A stretch of 64,000 bases of DNA, taken from positions 248,001 through 312,000 of the forward strand of contig JBDXCG010000006.1 in assembly GCA_039980455.1 (NCBI GenBank). The letters run 5' to 3'. The position numbers and the translations under genes are program-made. Position 1 is the first letter of the stretch. Every line of letters starts with the position of its first letter. The notes under the pieces were generated by a model. That model was not told the origin of the DNA. It did no database searches and was given only the letters and a program-made list of their open reading frames with translations. Below, piece after piece: positions 35,491 through 45,252 of the stretch. This DNA is from CALINF01 sp039980455. Its GTDB lineage: Bacteria > Pseudomonadota > Gammaproteobacteria > Pseudomonadales > Halieaceae.

Positions 35491-35592
35491 CCCTGCACTC
35501 TAGCGGCTTTGCCTGCCGGCGGTCGGCATAGGCTAGAGAGATTGATTCCGATATACTCTCGCTCTTGATTCTACGAAGCGTATCCCCATTTC

Positions 35593-36525
35593 ATGGAGCT
35601 GATCAGAGGACTGCATAACCTGCGGCCGGCGCATGGCGGTTGTGTGGCAACCATCGGTGCCTTTGATGGTGTGCACCGGGGTCACAGGGCGGTGATAGAG
35701 CGCCTGCTGGCTCAGGGCAAGGCGATGTCTCTACCCACGGTGGTTATCGTGTTTGAGCCATTGCCGCGAGAGTATCTTACGCCTCTGCAAGCACCAGCGA
35801 GATTGATGAGTTTCAGAGAGAAGTTCATCATATTGAAGGAATTGGGCGTAGACCGGGTGTTACGTATCCGATTCAACGATGCTTTGCGCTCCATGTCTGC
35901 CGATGCGTTTGTGGAAGAAATTTTTGTCGAAGGGTTAGGCGTGAAATTTGTAGCGCTGGGCGACGATTTTCGTTTTGGGGCCGATAGGCAGGGCGACTTT
36001 GAATTCGTAAAACGCCGCGGCGAAGTGTTGGGGTTTGACTGCCAGTCGATGGACACATTGACCTGTGCTGGTGAGCGAGTCAGTAGCACCCGCGTGCGTG
36101 AAGCTTTGGCCGACGGTGACTTTACTCTAGCAGAAGAGCTGCTGGGGCGACCTTATTCGATTTCAGGTCGGGTAGTTTATGGTCGACAGCTTGGCCGCGA
36201 AATAGGCGCGCCCACAGCGAACGTAGAATTGCACCGTTTGCGTTCGCCGTTGTCAGGTGTATTTGCCGTAGAGGTTAGTGGTGCAGGCTTGGAGAACGCA
36301 CCAGGAGTTGCCAATGTAGGTACCAGGCCAACGGTAAACGACAGCATTCGCGCTAATCTTGAGGTGCATTTGCTGAATAGGGATATCAATCTCTACGGCC
36401 AGAGAATAACTGTCCGCTTTAAGCATAAGCTGCGAGAAGAGAAAAAATTTGGTTCGCTTGATGAACTCAAAGAAAACATACAGACCGATATCAACACTAC
36501 GGCGGCCTGGTTTGCCAGCCATTAA
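35593..36525 (+). CDS. ribF: Bifunctional riboflavin kinase / FAD synthetase
   Basis: It makes FMN from riboflavin and then FAD. The N-terminal adenylyltransferase has TIGAFDGVHRGHRAVIERL and VSSTRVREALADGD. The C-terminal kinase domain has GRVVYGRQLGREIGAPTANV and the VANVGTRPTVN strand. It has 310 residues, the normal size. It precedes ileS by 20 bp. Confidence 0.96.
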   Translation: MELIRGLHNLRPAHGGCVATIGAFDGVHRGHRAVIERLLAQGKAMSLPTVVIVFEPLPREYLTPLQAPARLMSFREKFIILKELGVDRVLRIRFNDALRSMSADAFVEEIFVEGLGVKFVALGDDFRFGADRQGDFEFVKRRGEVLGFDCQSMDTLTCAGERVSSTRVREALADGDFTLAEELLGRPYSISGRVVYGRQLGREIGAPTANVELHRLRSPLSGVFAVEVSGAGLENAPGVANVGTRPTVNDSIRANLEVHLLNRDINLYGQRITVRFKHKLREEKKFGSLDELKENIQTDINTTAAWFASH

Positions 36526-36545
36526 CGCAAGATGATTAGGAACCG

Positions 36546-39350
36546 ATGAGCGACTATAAAGAAACATTAAACCTGCCCCAGACCGCGTTTCCCATGAAAG
36601 CCAGTCTGGCCCAGCGCGAACCTGCGCGTCTTAAGCAATGGCAGGATATGAACCTCTATCAGAAGATTAGGGAGGCTTGCGCAGGTCGTCCCAAGTTTAT
36701 CCTCCATGACGGCCCTCCCTATGCCAATGGCGAACTACACGTGGGCCATGCGGTTAACAAGATCCTCAAAGATATAGTCGTTAAGTCACGTACATTGGCT
36801 GGCTTTGATGCGCCTTATGTACCCGGCTGGGATTGTCACGGCCTGCCGATTGAACTCAATGTTGAAAAGAAGGTGGGGAAACCAGGCGTTAAAGTTACCC
36901 CTGCTGAGTTTCGCGCGCACTGTCGCAAGTATGCGGCCAAACAGGTGGACAATCAGCGCGAGCAATTCGTGCGCATGGGTGTTATCGGTGACTGGTCGAA
37001 CCCTTACCTCACCATGGATTTTCAGTTTGAAGCGGACACTGTTCGCACCCTGAGCCGGATTATCGACAATGGCCATTTGCATAAAGGTTCGAAGCCCGTG
37101 CACTGGTGTCTTGATTGTGGCTCCGCGCTGGCTGAGGCAGAAGTGGAATATGAGGACAAGACCTCTCCGGCAATCGATGTGGCTTACGCTGCCGTGGATT
37201 CAAGTGCTGTTGCGGCTGCCTTTGGTGCCAGCACGACGGAAGAAGTCGCCGTACCCATATGGACAACCACTCCGTGGACGCTCCCCGCCAGCATGGCAGT
37301 GAGTGTGCACCCTGAGTTGGACTATGTACTGATGCAGGGCGACGGCCGAGCACTTGTTGTCGCGAAAGAACTCGCTGAGTCGTGCGCAGAGCGGTTTGGG
37401 CTTACCCAACTCACCCTATTGGGTGAAGCGAAGGGACAGGTTCTGGATCGCATGCTGCTAAAGCATCCCTACCTCGAACGCCAAGTGCCTGTGATTCTGG
37501 GTGAGCACGTCACCACTGAAGCCGGTACGGGTGCGGTACATACTGCGCCAGCGCATGGGCAGGACGATTTCGTGGTTGGGGAGCAATACGGATTAGAGGT
37601 TTTCAACCCGGTAGGCAGTAATGGCGTTTACCTTCCGGAGACGGAAGTTTTTGCAGGCCAGCATGTGTTCAAGGCTAACGAGAGTATCGTTGAACTATTG
37701 CGCGAGAAGGGCGTGCTACTGCATTTTGAGCAGTATCAGCACTCCTATCCGCATTGCTGGCGTCACAAAACGCCGATCATCTTCAGGGCTACACCGCAGT
37801 GGTTTATCAGTATGACGCAAGCCAATCTGCTGAATGACGCCAAAAACGCGGTCGAAGGTGTTGAGTGGCTACCGGAGTGGGGCAAAGCAAGAATCGATTC
37901 TATGCTGGAAACCCGCCCAGACTGGTGTATTTCGCGGCAGCGTACCTGGGGTGTGCCCATTACCTTGTTTATCCACCGTGATACTGCGGAACTACATCCG
38001 GATACGCCTGCACTGATGGAGCAGGTAGCGCAGCGTATGGAGCTGTCGGGAGTGGATGCATGGTTTGATCTTGATCCAGCTGAGCTGCTGGGAGAAGACG
38101 CGGAAAATTACGAAAAAGTGACGGATACCCTGGATGTCTGGTTTGATTCGGGCGTTACTCATGCTTGCGTGTTACGCAAACGCGAAGAGCTGCAAGTGCC
38201 GGCTGATATGTATCTTGAGGGGTCGGATCAACATCGTGGCTGGTTCCAGTCGTCGCTACTCACAGGCATTGGTGCTTATGGTGAAGCGCCTTATAAAACA
38301 GTGTTAACCCACGGCTTTACCGTTGATGGTGAGGGCCGGAAGATGTCCAAGTCGCTGGGTAATATTATTCCAGCTAAAACAGCGATGAACGAACAAGGCG
38401 CTGACGTATTACGATTGTGGGTGGCGGCGACGGACTATCGCGGCGAGCTCGCGGTGAGCGATGAAATCTTTAAACGTACGGCCGATGCCTATCGCCGTAT
38501 ACGCAATACGGCCAGATTCTTGCTGTCCAATTTGAGTGGTTTTGATCCTGCAGAGCACGCTGTTTCTGCCAATGAAATGTTGTCACTTGATCGTTGGGCG
38601 GTGGATCGAGCAGCCCAGTTACAGGCCGAAATCGTCGCGGCTTATGACAGTTACCAGTTTCACCAGATCTATCACAAGATACACAATTTCTGCGCCATTG
38701 ACCTGGGCGGATTTTACCTCGACGTCATAAAGGATCGTCAATACACAACCCAAAGCGATAGCCTTGCCCGGCGCTCGGCGCAGTCTGCGCTCTACCATAT
38801 TGCTGAGGCTCTGGTGCGTTGGATCGCCCCTATCCTGAGCTTCACAGCGGAAGAAATCTGGGAGAACCTGCCCGGCGAACGCGACGAGTCTGTGTTAATA
38901 GCGCAGTGGTATGAAGGGCTGGTTTCGCTGTCTGGCGAAGAATCCATGGGACGTGAATACTGGCAGCAGGTGATGGCAGTGCGTACCGCGGTGAATAAGG
39001 AGATGGAGGCACAGCGCGCGGCAGGTGCAATGCGTGGATCGCTGGACGCTACTATCACTCTGTACTGTGACGAAGCAGTGCATCAGCTTTTGGCCCCCTT
39101 GGGTGAAGAGCTGCGCTTTGTATTGATAGCGTCAAACGCGGAACTAGCCGAATTGGCTGAGGCGCCAGAGGATGCATCCGACACAGAGATTGAGGGTCTG
39201 CGCCTGCACGTGGCGGCGTCGGCGGAAGAGAAGTGTGAGCGCTGCTGGCATCGTCGCCCCGAGGTGGGTCAGATAAGTGCTCATCCAACCCTGTGTGAGC
39301 GCTGTGTAGAAAATATTGAGGGTGCGGGTGAGCAGCGCCAGTTTGCGTAG
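36546..39350 (+). CDS. ileS: Isoleucyl-tRNA synthetase
   Basis: This class I synthetase has 934 residues. The HIGH box is HVGH in PYANGELHVGHAVNK, the KMSKS box is GRKMSKSLGN, and the editing domain CP1 has WTTTPWTLPASMAVSVHP and GTGAVHTAPAHGQDD. The C-terminal zinc cysteines (CERCWHRR and CERCV) are present. This is the bacterial IleS1 type. lspA overlaps its end. Confidence 0.98.
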   Translation: MSDYKETLNLPQTAFPMKASLAQREPARLKQWQDMNLYQKIREACAGRPKFILHDGPPYANGELHVGHAVNKILKDIVVKSRTLAGFDAPYVPGWDCHGLPIELNVEKKVGKPGVKVTPAEFRAHCRKYAAKQVDNQREQFVRMGVIGDWSNPYLTMDFQFEADTVRTLSRIIDNGHLHKGSKPVHWCLDCGSALAEAEVEYEDKTSPAIDVAYAAVDSSAVAAAFGASTTEEVAVPIWTTTPWTLPASMAVSVHPELDYVLMQGDGRALVVAKELAESCAERFGLTQLTLLGEAKGQVLDRMLLKHPYLERQVPVILGEHVTTEAGTGAVHTAPAHGQDDFVVGEQYGLEVFNPVGSNGVYLPETEVFAGQHVFKANESIVELLREKGVLLHFEQYQHSYPHCWRHKTPIIFRATPQWFISMTQANLLNDAKNAVEGVEWLPEWGKARIDSMLETRPDWCISRQRTWGVPITLFIHRDTAELHPDTPALMEQVAQRMELSGVDAWFDLDPAELLGEDAENYEKVTDTLDVWFDSGVTHACVLRKREELQVPADMYLEGSDQHRGWFQSSLLTGIGAYGEAPYKTVLTHGFTVDGEGRKMSKSLGNIIPAKTAMNEQGADVLRLWVAATDYRGELAVSDEIFKRTADAYRRIRNTARFLLSNLSGFDPAEHAVSANEMLSLDRWAVDRAAQLQAEIVAAYDSYQFHQIYHKIHNFCAIDLGGFYLDVIKDRQYTTQSDSLARRSAQSALYHIAEALVRWIAPILSFTAEEIWENLPGERDESVLIAQWYEGLVSLSGEESMGREYWQQVMAVRTAVNKEMEAQRAAGAMRGSLDATITLYCDEAVHQLLAPLGEELRFVLIASNAELAELAEAPEDASDTEIEGLRLHVAASAEEKCERCWHRRPEVGQISAHPTLCERCVENIEGAGEQRQFA

Positions 39351-39846
39351 TCCCGCTCAGGCTTTTGGTTGGTACGCCCTAGCGCTTGTGGTCCTGGTAC
39401 TTGATCTTGCGTCCAAGCGCTGGGCAAGTGCAGCGCTTGATTACGGTCGCCCGGTGGAGATTTTTTCCTGGTTTAATATAACGTTGCACCACAACGCAGG
39501 TGCAGCGTTTAGTTTTTTGAGTGACGCCGGCGGATGGCAGAGACACTTTTTCGCTGTAGTGGCTGCTGTAATAAGCACTGTGCTGATAGTTTGGCTCTAT
39601 AGATTACCTCGTGAGCAAAAGCTCCTGGCCTTGAGCCTGGCTCTGATCCTCGGAGGCGCGCTAGGTAACCTTTGGGATAGGGTAACGCTGGGCTACGTGG
39701 TTGATTTTATCTCTGTGCATTACGCCGGGCACTATTTCCCAACTTTTAATCTGGCCGACTCGGCGATAACTGCCGGCGCTGGCTGTATGATTTTAGATAC
39801 CTTTCTGTCGCGTCCCGAGAAAGACGTTGTCAGTAAGCAAGCGTGA
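39328..39846 (+). CDS. lspA: Lipoprotein signal peptidase II
   Basis: It cleaves the signal peptide of prolipoproteins after lipid attachment. Four membrane segments and the catalytic aspartates in GNLWDRVTLGYVVDF and FNLADSAI are visible, together with HNAGAAFSFL and GGWQR. GTG 39328 with GAGG 6 nt upstream gives 172 residues and overlaps ileS by 23 bp; TTG 39316 and GTG 39322 are alternatives. It would serve the lipoproteins GspD and BamD in this window. Confidence 0.95.
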   Translation: MSSASLRSPAQAFGWYALALVVLVLDLASKRWASAALDYGRPVEIFSWFNITLHHNAGAAFSFLSDAGGWQRHFFAVVAAVISTVLIVWLYRLPREQKLLALSLALILGGALGNLWDRVTLGYVVDFISVHYAGHYFPTFNLADSAITAGAGCMILDTFLSRPEKDVVSKQA

Positions 39847-39857
39847 GGTGAGATTGC

Positions 39858-40313
39858 ATGAGCTCAGTTAGTGTTCCGGTAAGCGAAGGCACTCGAGTAT
39901 TTCTGAATTTTTCTGTGAGCCTCGAAGACGGCTCAGAGGTGGATTCCAACTTTGGTGGCGACCCTGTCGACTTCGTGGTGGGTGACGGCAGTCTTCTGCC
40001 TGGTTTTGAGCGGGCCATCTTCGGCATGGAGGCCGGTCAGCGTCAAATGTTCACCGTGGCGCCGGAGAATGCGTTCGGTCAACCTAACGACAACAATGTA
40101 CAAATGCTCCCACGCGATCAGTTTGATGATGATATCGATCTGGAGATCGGCCTTGTCTTTTCCTTTGCCGACGCCGGTGGCGGTGAATTGCCGGGCATGA
40201 TCATCGCCTTTGATGAAGAAGAGGTCTCGGTAGATTTTAACCATCCGCTCTCGGGTAGAACCATTATGTTCGACGTGTTGATTCACCGGGTTGAACCCGC
40301 TGAATTGCATTAA
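39858..40313 (+). CDS. fkpB: FKBP-type peptidyl-prolyl isomerase, SlpA/FkpB type
   Basis: This cytoplasmic prolyl isomerase of 151 residues has the SlyD/FkpB fold with an insert-in-flap region. Motifs are FSVSLEDGSEVDSNF, GDGSLLPGFERAIFGM and VDFNHPLSGRTI. No His-rich metal tail is present, so it is not SlyD. It lies between lspA and ispH, its usual place. Confidence 0.93.
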   Translation: MSSVSVPVSEGTRVFLNFSVSLEDGSEVDSNFGGDPVDFVVGDGSLLPGFERAIFGMEAGQRQMFTVAPENAFGQPNDNNVQMLPRDQFDDDIDLEIGLVFSFADAGGGELPGMIIAFDEEEVSVDFNHPLSGRTIMFDVLIHRVEPAELH

Positions 40314-40325
40314 GGAAGGTTGCTG

Positions 40326-41276
40326 ATGGAGATTAAGTTAGCTAACCCGCGTGGCTTTTGCGCCGGTGTAGACCGAGCTATCGATATTGTGAATCGTGCG
40401 CTGGAGGTTTTTGGCGCGCCGGTTTATGTACGTCATGAGGTGGTGCACAACAAGTTTGTGGTTGAAGACTTACGCGAGCGTGGCGCAATTTTCGTAGACG
40501 AGCTATCTGAGGTGCCCGACGACGCTATCGTTATTTTCAGTGCCCACGGGGTGTCTCAAGTCGTGCGTAACGAGGCGGCGCAGAGAAAATTAAAAGTATT
40601 CGATGCCACCTGCCCACTGGTCACCAAAGTACACATCGAGGTGGCGCGTTACAGCGCACAAGGGCAAGAGTGTGTTCTGATTGGCCATCAGGGGCATCCT
40701 GAGGTCGAGGGGACTATGGGCCAATACGACTACAGCAATGGTGGCGACATCTACCTGGTGGAAGATGAAGAGCAGGTGTCTTCGCTGGCAGTTAAAGACC
40801 CTACCAGGCTGGCCTACGTAACCCAGACGACATTATCTATGGATGATACTGCGCGTATTATTGATGCCTTGCGCGCGCGCTTTCCGGATATAAAAGGCCC
40901 CCGCAAAGACGACATATGTTATGCCACGCAAAACCGTCAGGATGCCGTGAAACAGTTGTCTGGCGATTGTGACCTGGTGCTGGTAGTTGGCTCTCCCAAC
41001 AGCTCAAACTCCAACCGCCTGAGCGAATTAGCGCAACGTATGGGGGCAGAGGCCTATCTGATCGACGGTGCCGATGATATCAATCCTGCTTGGCTGCACA
41101 GCAAACAAAAAATTGGCATCACGGCCGGCGCATCCGCCCCGGAAGTGCTGGTGGAAGCTGTGGTTAACCGCCTGCGTGATTTGGGTGCCAATTCGCCGAT
41201 GGAAGTTGTCGGCAGGCCTGAGAATGTAACCTTTTCGCTGCCGCGTGAGTTAAGGATAGAGGCGAAGAACATCTAG
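40326..41276 (+). CDS. ispH: 4-hydroxy-3-methylbut-2-enyl diphosphate reductase
   Basis: This last enzyme of the non-mevalonate isoprenoid pathway contains a [4Fe-4S] cluster. The three cluster cysteines are in NPRGFCAGVDRAI, FDATCPLVTKVH and DDICYATQNRQ. The catalytic Glu region is GHQGHPEVEGTMGQ. ATG 40326 follows GGAAGG and gives 316 residues. Confidence 0.97.
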   Translation: MEIKLANPRGFCAGVDRAIDIVNRALEVFGAPVYVRHEVVHNKFVVEDLRERGAIFVDELSEVPDDAIVIFSAHGVSQVVRNEAAQRKLKVFDATCPLVTKVHIEVARYSAQGQECVLIGHQGHPEVEGTMGQYDYSNGGDIYLVEDEEQVSSLAVKDPTRLAYVTQTTLSMDDTARIIDALRARFPDIKGPRKDDICYATQNRQDAVKQLSGDCDLVLVVGSPNSSNSNRLSELAQRMGAEAYLIDGADDINPAWLHSKQKIGITAGASAPEVLVEAVVNRLRDLGANSPMEVVGRPENVTFSLPRELRIEAKNI

Positions 41277-41392
41277 CCGCTTACCACTTACCTCTTGTAT
41301 CTAAGGTAAGAATTTCAGTCACTTTCGAGCGAAGTCTCGTGGTTTGCTTATCCGTGCATTAGCATTTCCCGCTGCGGATAGGGAGATACGCT

Positions 41393-41962
41393 ATGCGATT
41401 GCGATTGCGGCTGCGAGTCGGATTGAGCGATGGAACCACTTTGATGGAGATGATGGTGGTATTGGCGATTCTAGCCGTTGTTCTTAGCGTCGTAGTGCCT
41501 GGATTTGAGCGGCTTTTTGCCAGCAGTCGAGTCTACAGTGAGGCTAGAATGTTGTTGAACGCTGTGTATCTCACTCGTGCGGAAGCGATCAAGCGTAATC
41601 TGCCGGTCACAATGTGCCCCATGGATGACGCAGTTGCCAATAGTCATGGCTGCGGAGATTCGTACGCTGTGGGTTGGATGATTTTTCTGAATCCTTCCAG
41701 GGCTCGTCATCCAGAGCAAAAAGCGGACATTCTCGCCGTTCACGATTCGACAGGGAGCGCTGTAACAGTTCTCAACAGGGCTGGTACCCGAAGTGCGAAT
41801 GAGAGAATCACCTACTTTGGCGACGGAACTGCTCATAGGAACTTAACGCTGATGGTGTGCTCGACCATGGAGGCCAGCGTAGACTCGTGGAGCGTAGTGC
41901 TGAACATTGTTGGCAGACCACGGTTTGCTCGCGCCTGGGGTAAGTGCCCAGATGGGGCCTGA
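41393..41962 (+). CDS. fimT: Type IV pilus pseudopilin, FimT/GspH-like
   Basis: This prepilin-like protein of 189 residues has a basic leader and the segment DGTTLMEMMVVLAILAVVLS, followed by a FimT-type body with LTRAEAIKRNLPVTMCP and GWMIFLNP. The residue after the cleaved Gly is Thr instead of the usual Phe. In P. aeruginosa fimT lies in the same stretch of genes between ispH and pilR. The gene ends base-to-base against the pilR stop. GGGAGA precedes ATG 41393. Confidence 0.85.
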   Translation: MRLRLRLRVGLSDGTTLMEMMVVLAILAVVLSVVVPGFERLFASSRVYSEARMLLNAVYLTRAEAIKRNLPVTMCPMDDAVANSHGCGDSYAVGWMIFLNPSRARHPEQKADILAVHDSTGSAVTVLNRAGTRSANERITYFGDGTAHRNLTLMVCSTMEASVDSWSVVLNIVGRPRFARAWGKCPDGA

Positions 41963-43342
41963 TCAGTCTTCCAACCCCAGTTTTTTAAGGCGATATCGCA
42001 GACTTCGAAAGCTAATTCCAAGCGCTTTTGCAGTATTGGTTTTGTTCCATCGGGAAGCTTCCAGTTCTGCAGCAATAATATTTTTCTCGATTTCTGCCAA
42101 GTAGCCTTCCAGGTCGCCATTGACTGAGTCTACGCTTGAAGCCACTCGTGGCGAGTGTTCTGTGTTTTGAGTTGCTACTGCAGTAAGTTCAGCAGCCTTG
42201 CTGGGAAACTGTAAATCTGATGCACAAATTTGTCCGTTATCGGATAGCGCTAATGCGCGTTCCAGCACGTTCTCCAGCTCTCTTACATTGCCGGGAAAGT
42301 CGTAAGTTGCTAGGGAGTGTAATGCGTCAGGCTCAATTGATGTATTTTCAATGCCCATCTCCATAGCTGCACGTTGCAGTAGCACCTGGGCCAGTTCGGG
42401 GATGTCTTCAGAGCGTTCACGAAGCGCCGGTACATACACGTCGATCACATTGATTCGATAAAATAGATCGTTTCTGAACCGACCGGCATCGACTTCAGAC
42501 GATAGGGCCTTGTGTGTCGCGCTCACGAGTCGAATATCAGTGGGGTGCTCCTCATTGGCACCCACAGGACGAACGACTTTTTCCTGGATTGCCCGTAATA
42601 GTTTTACCTGCATAGCGAGGGGTAGGTCGGCTACTTCGTCCAGAAATAAGGTTCCTCCAGAGGCAGCCTGAAACAGACCGATCTTGTCGTGCATCGCGCC
42701 CGTAAAGCTGCCTTTCATGTGGCCAAATAATTCGCTCTCCATGAGTTCTGGTGGAATGGCGCCGCAGTTCACCGCCACGAAGGGACCGCTGGCGCGAGGC
42801 CCATTGTTGTGTATCAGGCGGGCGACCACTTCCTTGCCACTTCCGGACTCGCCGTGGATGTGTATAGGTGCCTGGCTGCGCGCAAATTTTGTGATTTGCT
42901 GCCGCAGGGCAGAGATCGCAGGCGCAGATCCGATCAGCTGGTTGTCTACTGCTCTAACGGTCTCGGAAGAGTCCCCTTCGAGTTGCAGTGCGGCGGTGAC
43001 AATATTGCGCAAGCTTTCCAGCTCGATGGGCTTACTAATGAAATCAAACGCGCCGGCCTTTAACGCCTCGATCGCGGTTTCTACGCTGCCATGCGCGGTA
43101 ATCATGGCAACCGGCACGTCGGGATTTTCCGCCTGAATATATTCCACGAGACTGATGCCGTTGCCGTCGGGTAACCGCATGTCGGTGAGGCACAAGTTGG
43201 GATGCCTTTCATCGAACAACGCTCTGGCGTTTGCTAAATTCTCCGCGGAATAAGTGTTGAGCCCCATACGACTCAGAGTTATGTCTAGCAGTTCCCGAAT
43301 ATCGGGTTCGTCGTCGACAATCAGTACAGTTTGCTTGGTCAT
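41963..43342 (-). CDS. pilR: Sigma-54-dependent response regulator PilR
   Basis: It activates pilin transcription with RpoN. The order is receiver domain (LIVDDEPDIREL; phospho-Asp in CLTDMRLP), AAA+ domain with Walker A GESGSGKE, the sigma-54 loop GSFTGA and FLDEVADLP, then a Fis-type helix-turn-helix at the C-terminus (NTAKALGISFRSLRYRLKKL). ATG 43342 gives 459 residues; a TTG 6 bp upstream is less likely. It lies 31 bp after its kinase gene pilS. Confidence 0.95.
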   Translation of the reverse strand: MTKQTVLIVDDEPDIRELLDITLSRMGLNTYSAENLANARALFDERHPNLCLTDMRLPDGNGISLVEYIQAENPDVPVAMITAHGSVETAIEALKAGAFDFISKPIELESLRNIVTAALQLEGDSSETVRAVDNQLIGSAPAISALRQQITKFARSQAPIHIHGESGSGKEVVARLIHNNGPRASGPFVAVNCGAIPPELMESELFGHMKGSFTGAMHDKIGLFQAASGGTLFLDEVADLPLAMQVKLLRAIQEKVVRPVGANEEHPTDIRLVSATHKALSSEVDAGRFRNDLFYRINVIDVYVPALRERSEDIPELAQVLLQRAAMEMGIENTSIEPDALHSLATYDFPGNVRELENVLERALALSDNGQICASDLQFPSKAAELTAVATQNTEHSPRVASSVDSVNGDLEGYLAEIEKNIIAAELEASRWNKTNTAKALGISFRSLRYRLKKLGLED

Positions 43343-43379
43343 ACTCAATACTTTTTCCTATAGCTATATTCTTTTAGGG

Positions 43380-45008
43380 TCACAGCGCGCGTTGGCTGAC
43401 AGCTATCCTAAAGCAGCTTTCGCCTTTGATCGTTGTTCTGTAGCTCAAGTGCGCACCGTTAATTTCGCACAACTCCTTACACAGGAATAATCCCATGCCA
43501 CTGCCTTCTTCAACGGTGGTAAAGAAAGGTTCGAACAGTTTGGGTAGATCGACTGGGCTTACCCCCGTCCCCTCATCGATTACTTCAATAAAACACTGAT
43601 GAGAAACATAGTCGAGGCTAACGTCTATGCGAGCACGCTCAGCCCCGGAAGTTATCTGGCTGTGACGAATCGCGTTATCTACCAGGTTGGTCATCACGCG
43701 TTGCAGGTTCTCCGGATCGAACTCCACCAAAAGCTCTTTGAAATCGCAGCTGATAGTGATCTCTACGGGTCTATTGAGGTTGCTCAGGTAATGGGATGCC
43801 CAGTCTTCCAGCCATTGTGACAACAACAAGTATTCTGGTTTGGGAGCTTCACGCCGAGAGATCTGCATAACGCTTTCGATTATGCTGTTAACCCGTTCGC
43901 TATTCTCGATCATGATCTCAGCCATTCGTCGATCAGCTTCCTTTAGATCAGGGGATTCAATGAGTAACTGTGCGGCGTGGCTCATAGCACCCAGCGGGTT
44001 GCGAATCTCATGAGCGATACTGGCGGTGAGTCTGCCAAGTGAAGAGAGCTTGAGTGATTGTGCGTATTGGGTGACTGGTGTGTAGTCCTCTACGAAGATA
44101 AGTGCTTCGCGAGCCTCGCTCGGTTGCAAATCTCGAAAGTGCGCAATCACCTCTGGCGCGCCGTCCATCACAGTAAAGGGTTTGGCCCGATGCAGTCCAG
44201 AGTCTCGCCAATGAGCATACTGGTATGCCAATTCGCTGCTATAGTCCGCAAGTTGCCGGCCTTGTTCTACGGTGAGCGGGCGCTCGGGGGCCAGTAGTGA
44301 GCTGGCTGATTTGTTGATTACGCGAACCAATCCGTCCTCGCCCACTAACAAAATCCCTGTTTGCATATGTTGCACGATCTGTTCATTCAGTCGCTGTAAG
44401 TTGTAGAGATCGCTCGCTCGATTTCGTGCCAATTCCTCGGCGTTACCCAGCCGAATAGAGATCGCCTGCACCATCAGGGAAACGCCAAAAATCAGTATGC
44501 CCAGAATGCCGACAGGAAATAGCGCGTTGATACTTGCCTCTCCAATACTAACCAGACGCAAAGTATCCAGAAGAATTGCGAGCACGGACATGGCTGCTAC
44601 TAACGTAGCGATAGTGCGAGTGGTTATCAGTACTGCGCTAGCCGCCACGGTGATTATAAGCAGCACTGGTAGGCCGCTTGCCATTCCGCCACTCGTATCA
44701 GTAAGTATTGTGATTGCTGCGATATCGATGAGAAAGACGCCAAACAACAGGGTCTGACTTTGGTGGCGGCGCGACACAAGTGAGCCGGCCAGTGCAACAC
44801 TGGTGCCCAGGTAAAGTAATGCCACGGATACATATAACGTCGGATTCAGGCTGCCGACAAGTTGGCGCGTGTTCGGGCTGATCAGCATGATGAGCAAAAC
44901 CACACCCAGCAGAGCGCGATACACCACGTAGATGCGAAACAGCGCAACATTCTGTTGTGTGCCAACGTGTACCGCGGGCTTGGTCAAAATGGCAGGGCGG
45001 TCGATCAC
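43380..45008 (-). CDS. pilS: Sensor histidine kinase PilS
   Basis: The protein of 542 residues has six N-terminal membrane segments (about 25-190), a PAS-like domain (MQTGILLVGEDGLVRVINKSA), the phospho-acceptor box ASIAHEIRNPLGAMSHAAQL, and an ATPase domain with NLVDNAIRH, DEGTGVS and GSGMGLFLCKEL. It pairs with PilR. The start is GTG 45008. It diverges from nadE across 244 bp. Confidence 0.94.
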   Translation of the reverse strand: MIDRPAILTKPAVHVGTQQNVALFRIYVVYRALLGVVLLIMLISPNTRQLVGSLNPTLYVSVALLYLGTSVALAGSLVSRRHQSQTLLFGVFLIDIAAITILTDTSGGMASGLPVLLIITVAASAVLITTRTIATLVAAMSVLAILLDTLRLVSIGEASINALFPVGILGILIFGVSLMVQAISIRLGNAEELARNRASDLYNLQRLNEQIVQHMQTGILLVGEDGLVRVINKSASSLLAPERPLTVEQGRQLADYSSELAYQYAHWRDSGLHRAKPFTVMDGAPEVIAHFRDLQPSEAREALIFVEDYTPVTQYAQSLKLSSLGRLTASIAHEIRNPLGAMSHAAQLLIESPDLKEADRRMAEIMIENSERVNSIIESVMQISRREAPKPEYLLLSQWLEDWASHYLSNLNRPVEITISCDFKELLVEFDPENLQRVMTNLVDNAIRHSQITSGAERARIDVSLDYVSHQCFIEVIDEGTGVSPVDLPKLFEPFFTTVEEGSGMGLFLCKELCEINGAHLSYRTTIKGESCFRIAVSQRAL

Positions 45009-45252
45009 TACTGTATGTCCCCTGTTCTCAGCTGTGATGAGCTGTAGTGAGCCGTTGTGCGCTTTAGTTCGCTGACCTGATCACACAATGAGCGTCAGTG
45101 CACGGTTAGCAAGCGCGCAGTTCATTGCCGCTAGTGTAGCAAGGATGTAACTGAAGTGAGCTTTCTATACTTGGAAATGTATGGGTAGTAGGGGTGGTAC
45201 ATCGTGCTGCGATACCGGAAAATACGGCCACGATTTAAGGTAAGGACAATCC

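Noticed and set aside
41287..41380. Two inverted repeats (CTTACC/GGTAAG and TATCCG/CGGATA) between ispH and fimT.
   Set aside because: The loops are long (12 and 20 nt), the stems are only 6 bp and no T tract follows, so they may be chance.
45143..45171. TATACT at 45166-45171 as a nadE promoter.
   Set aside because: No acceptable -35 hexamer stands 16-18 bp upstream.
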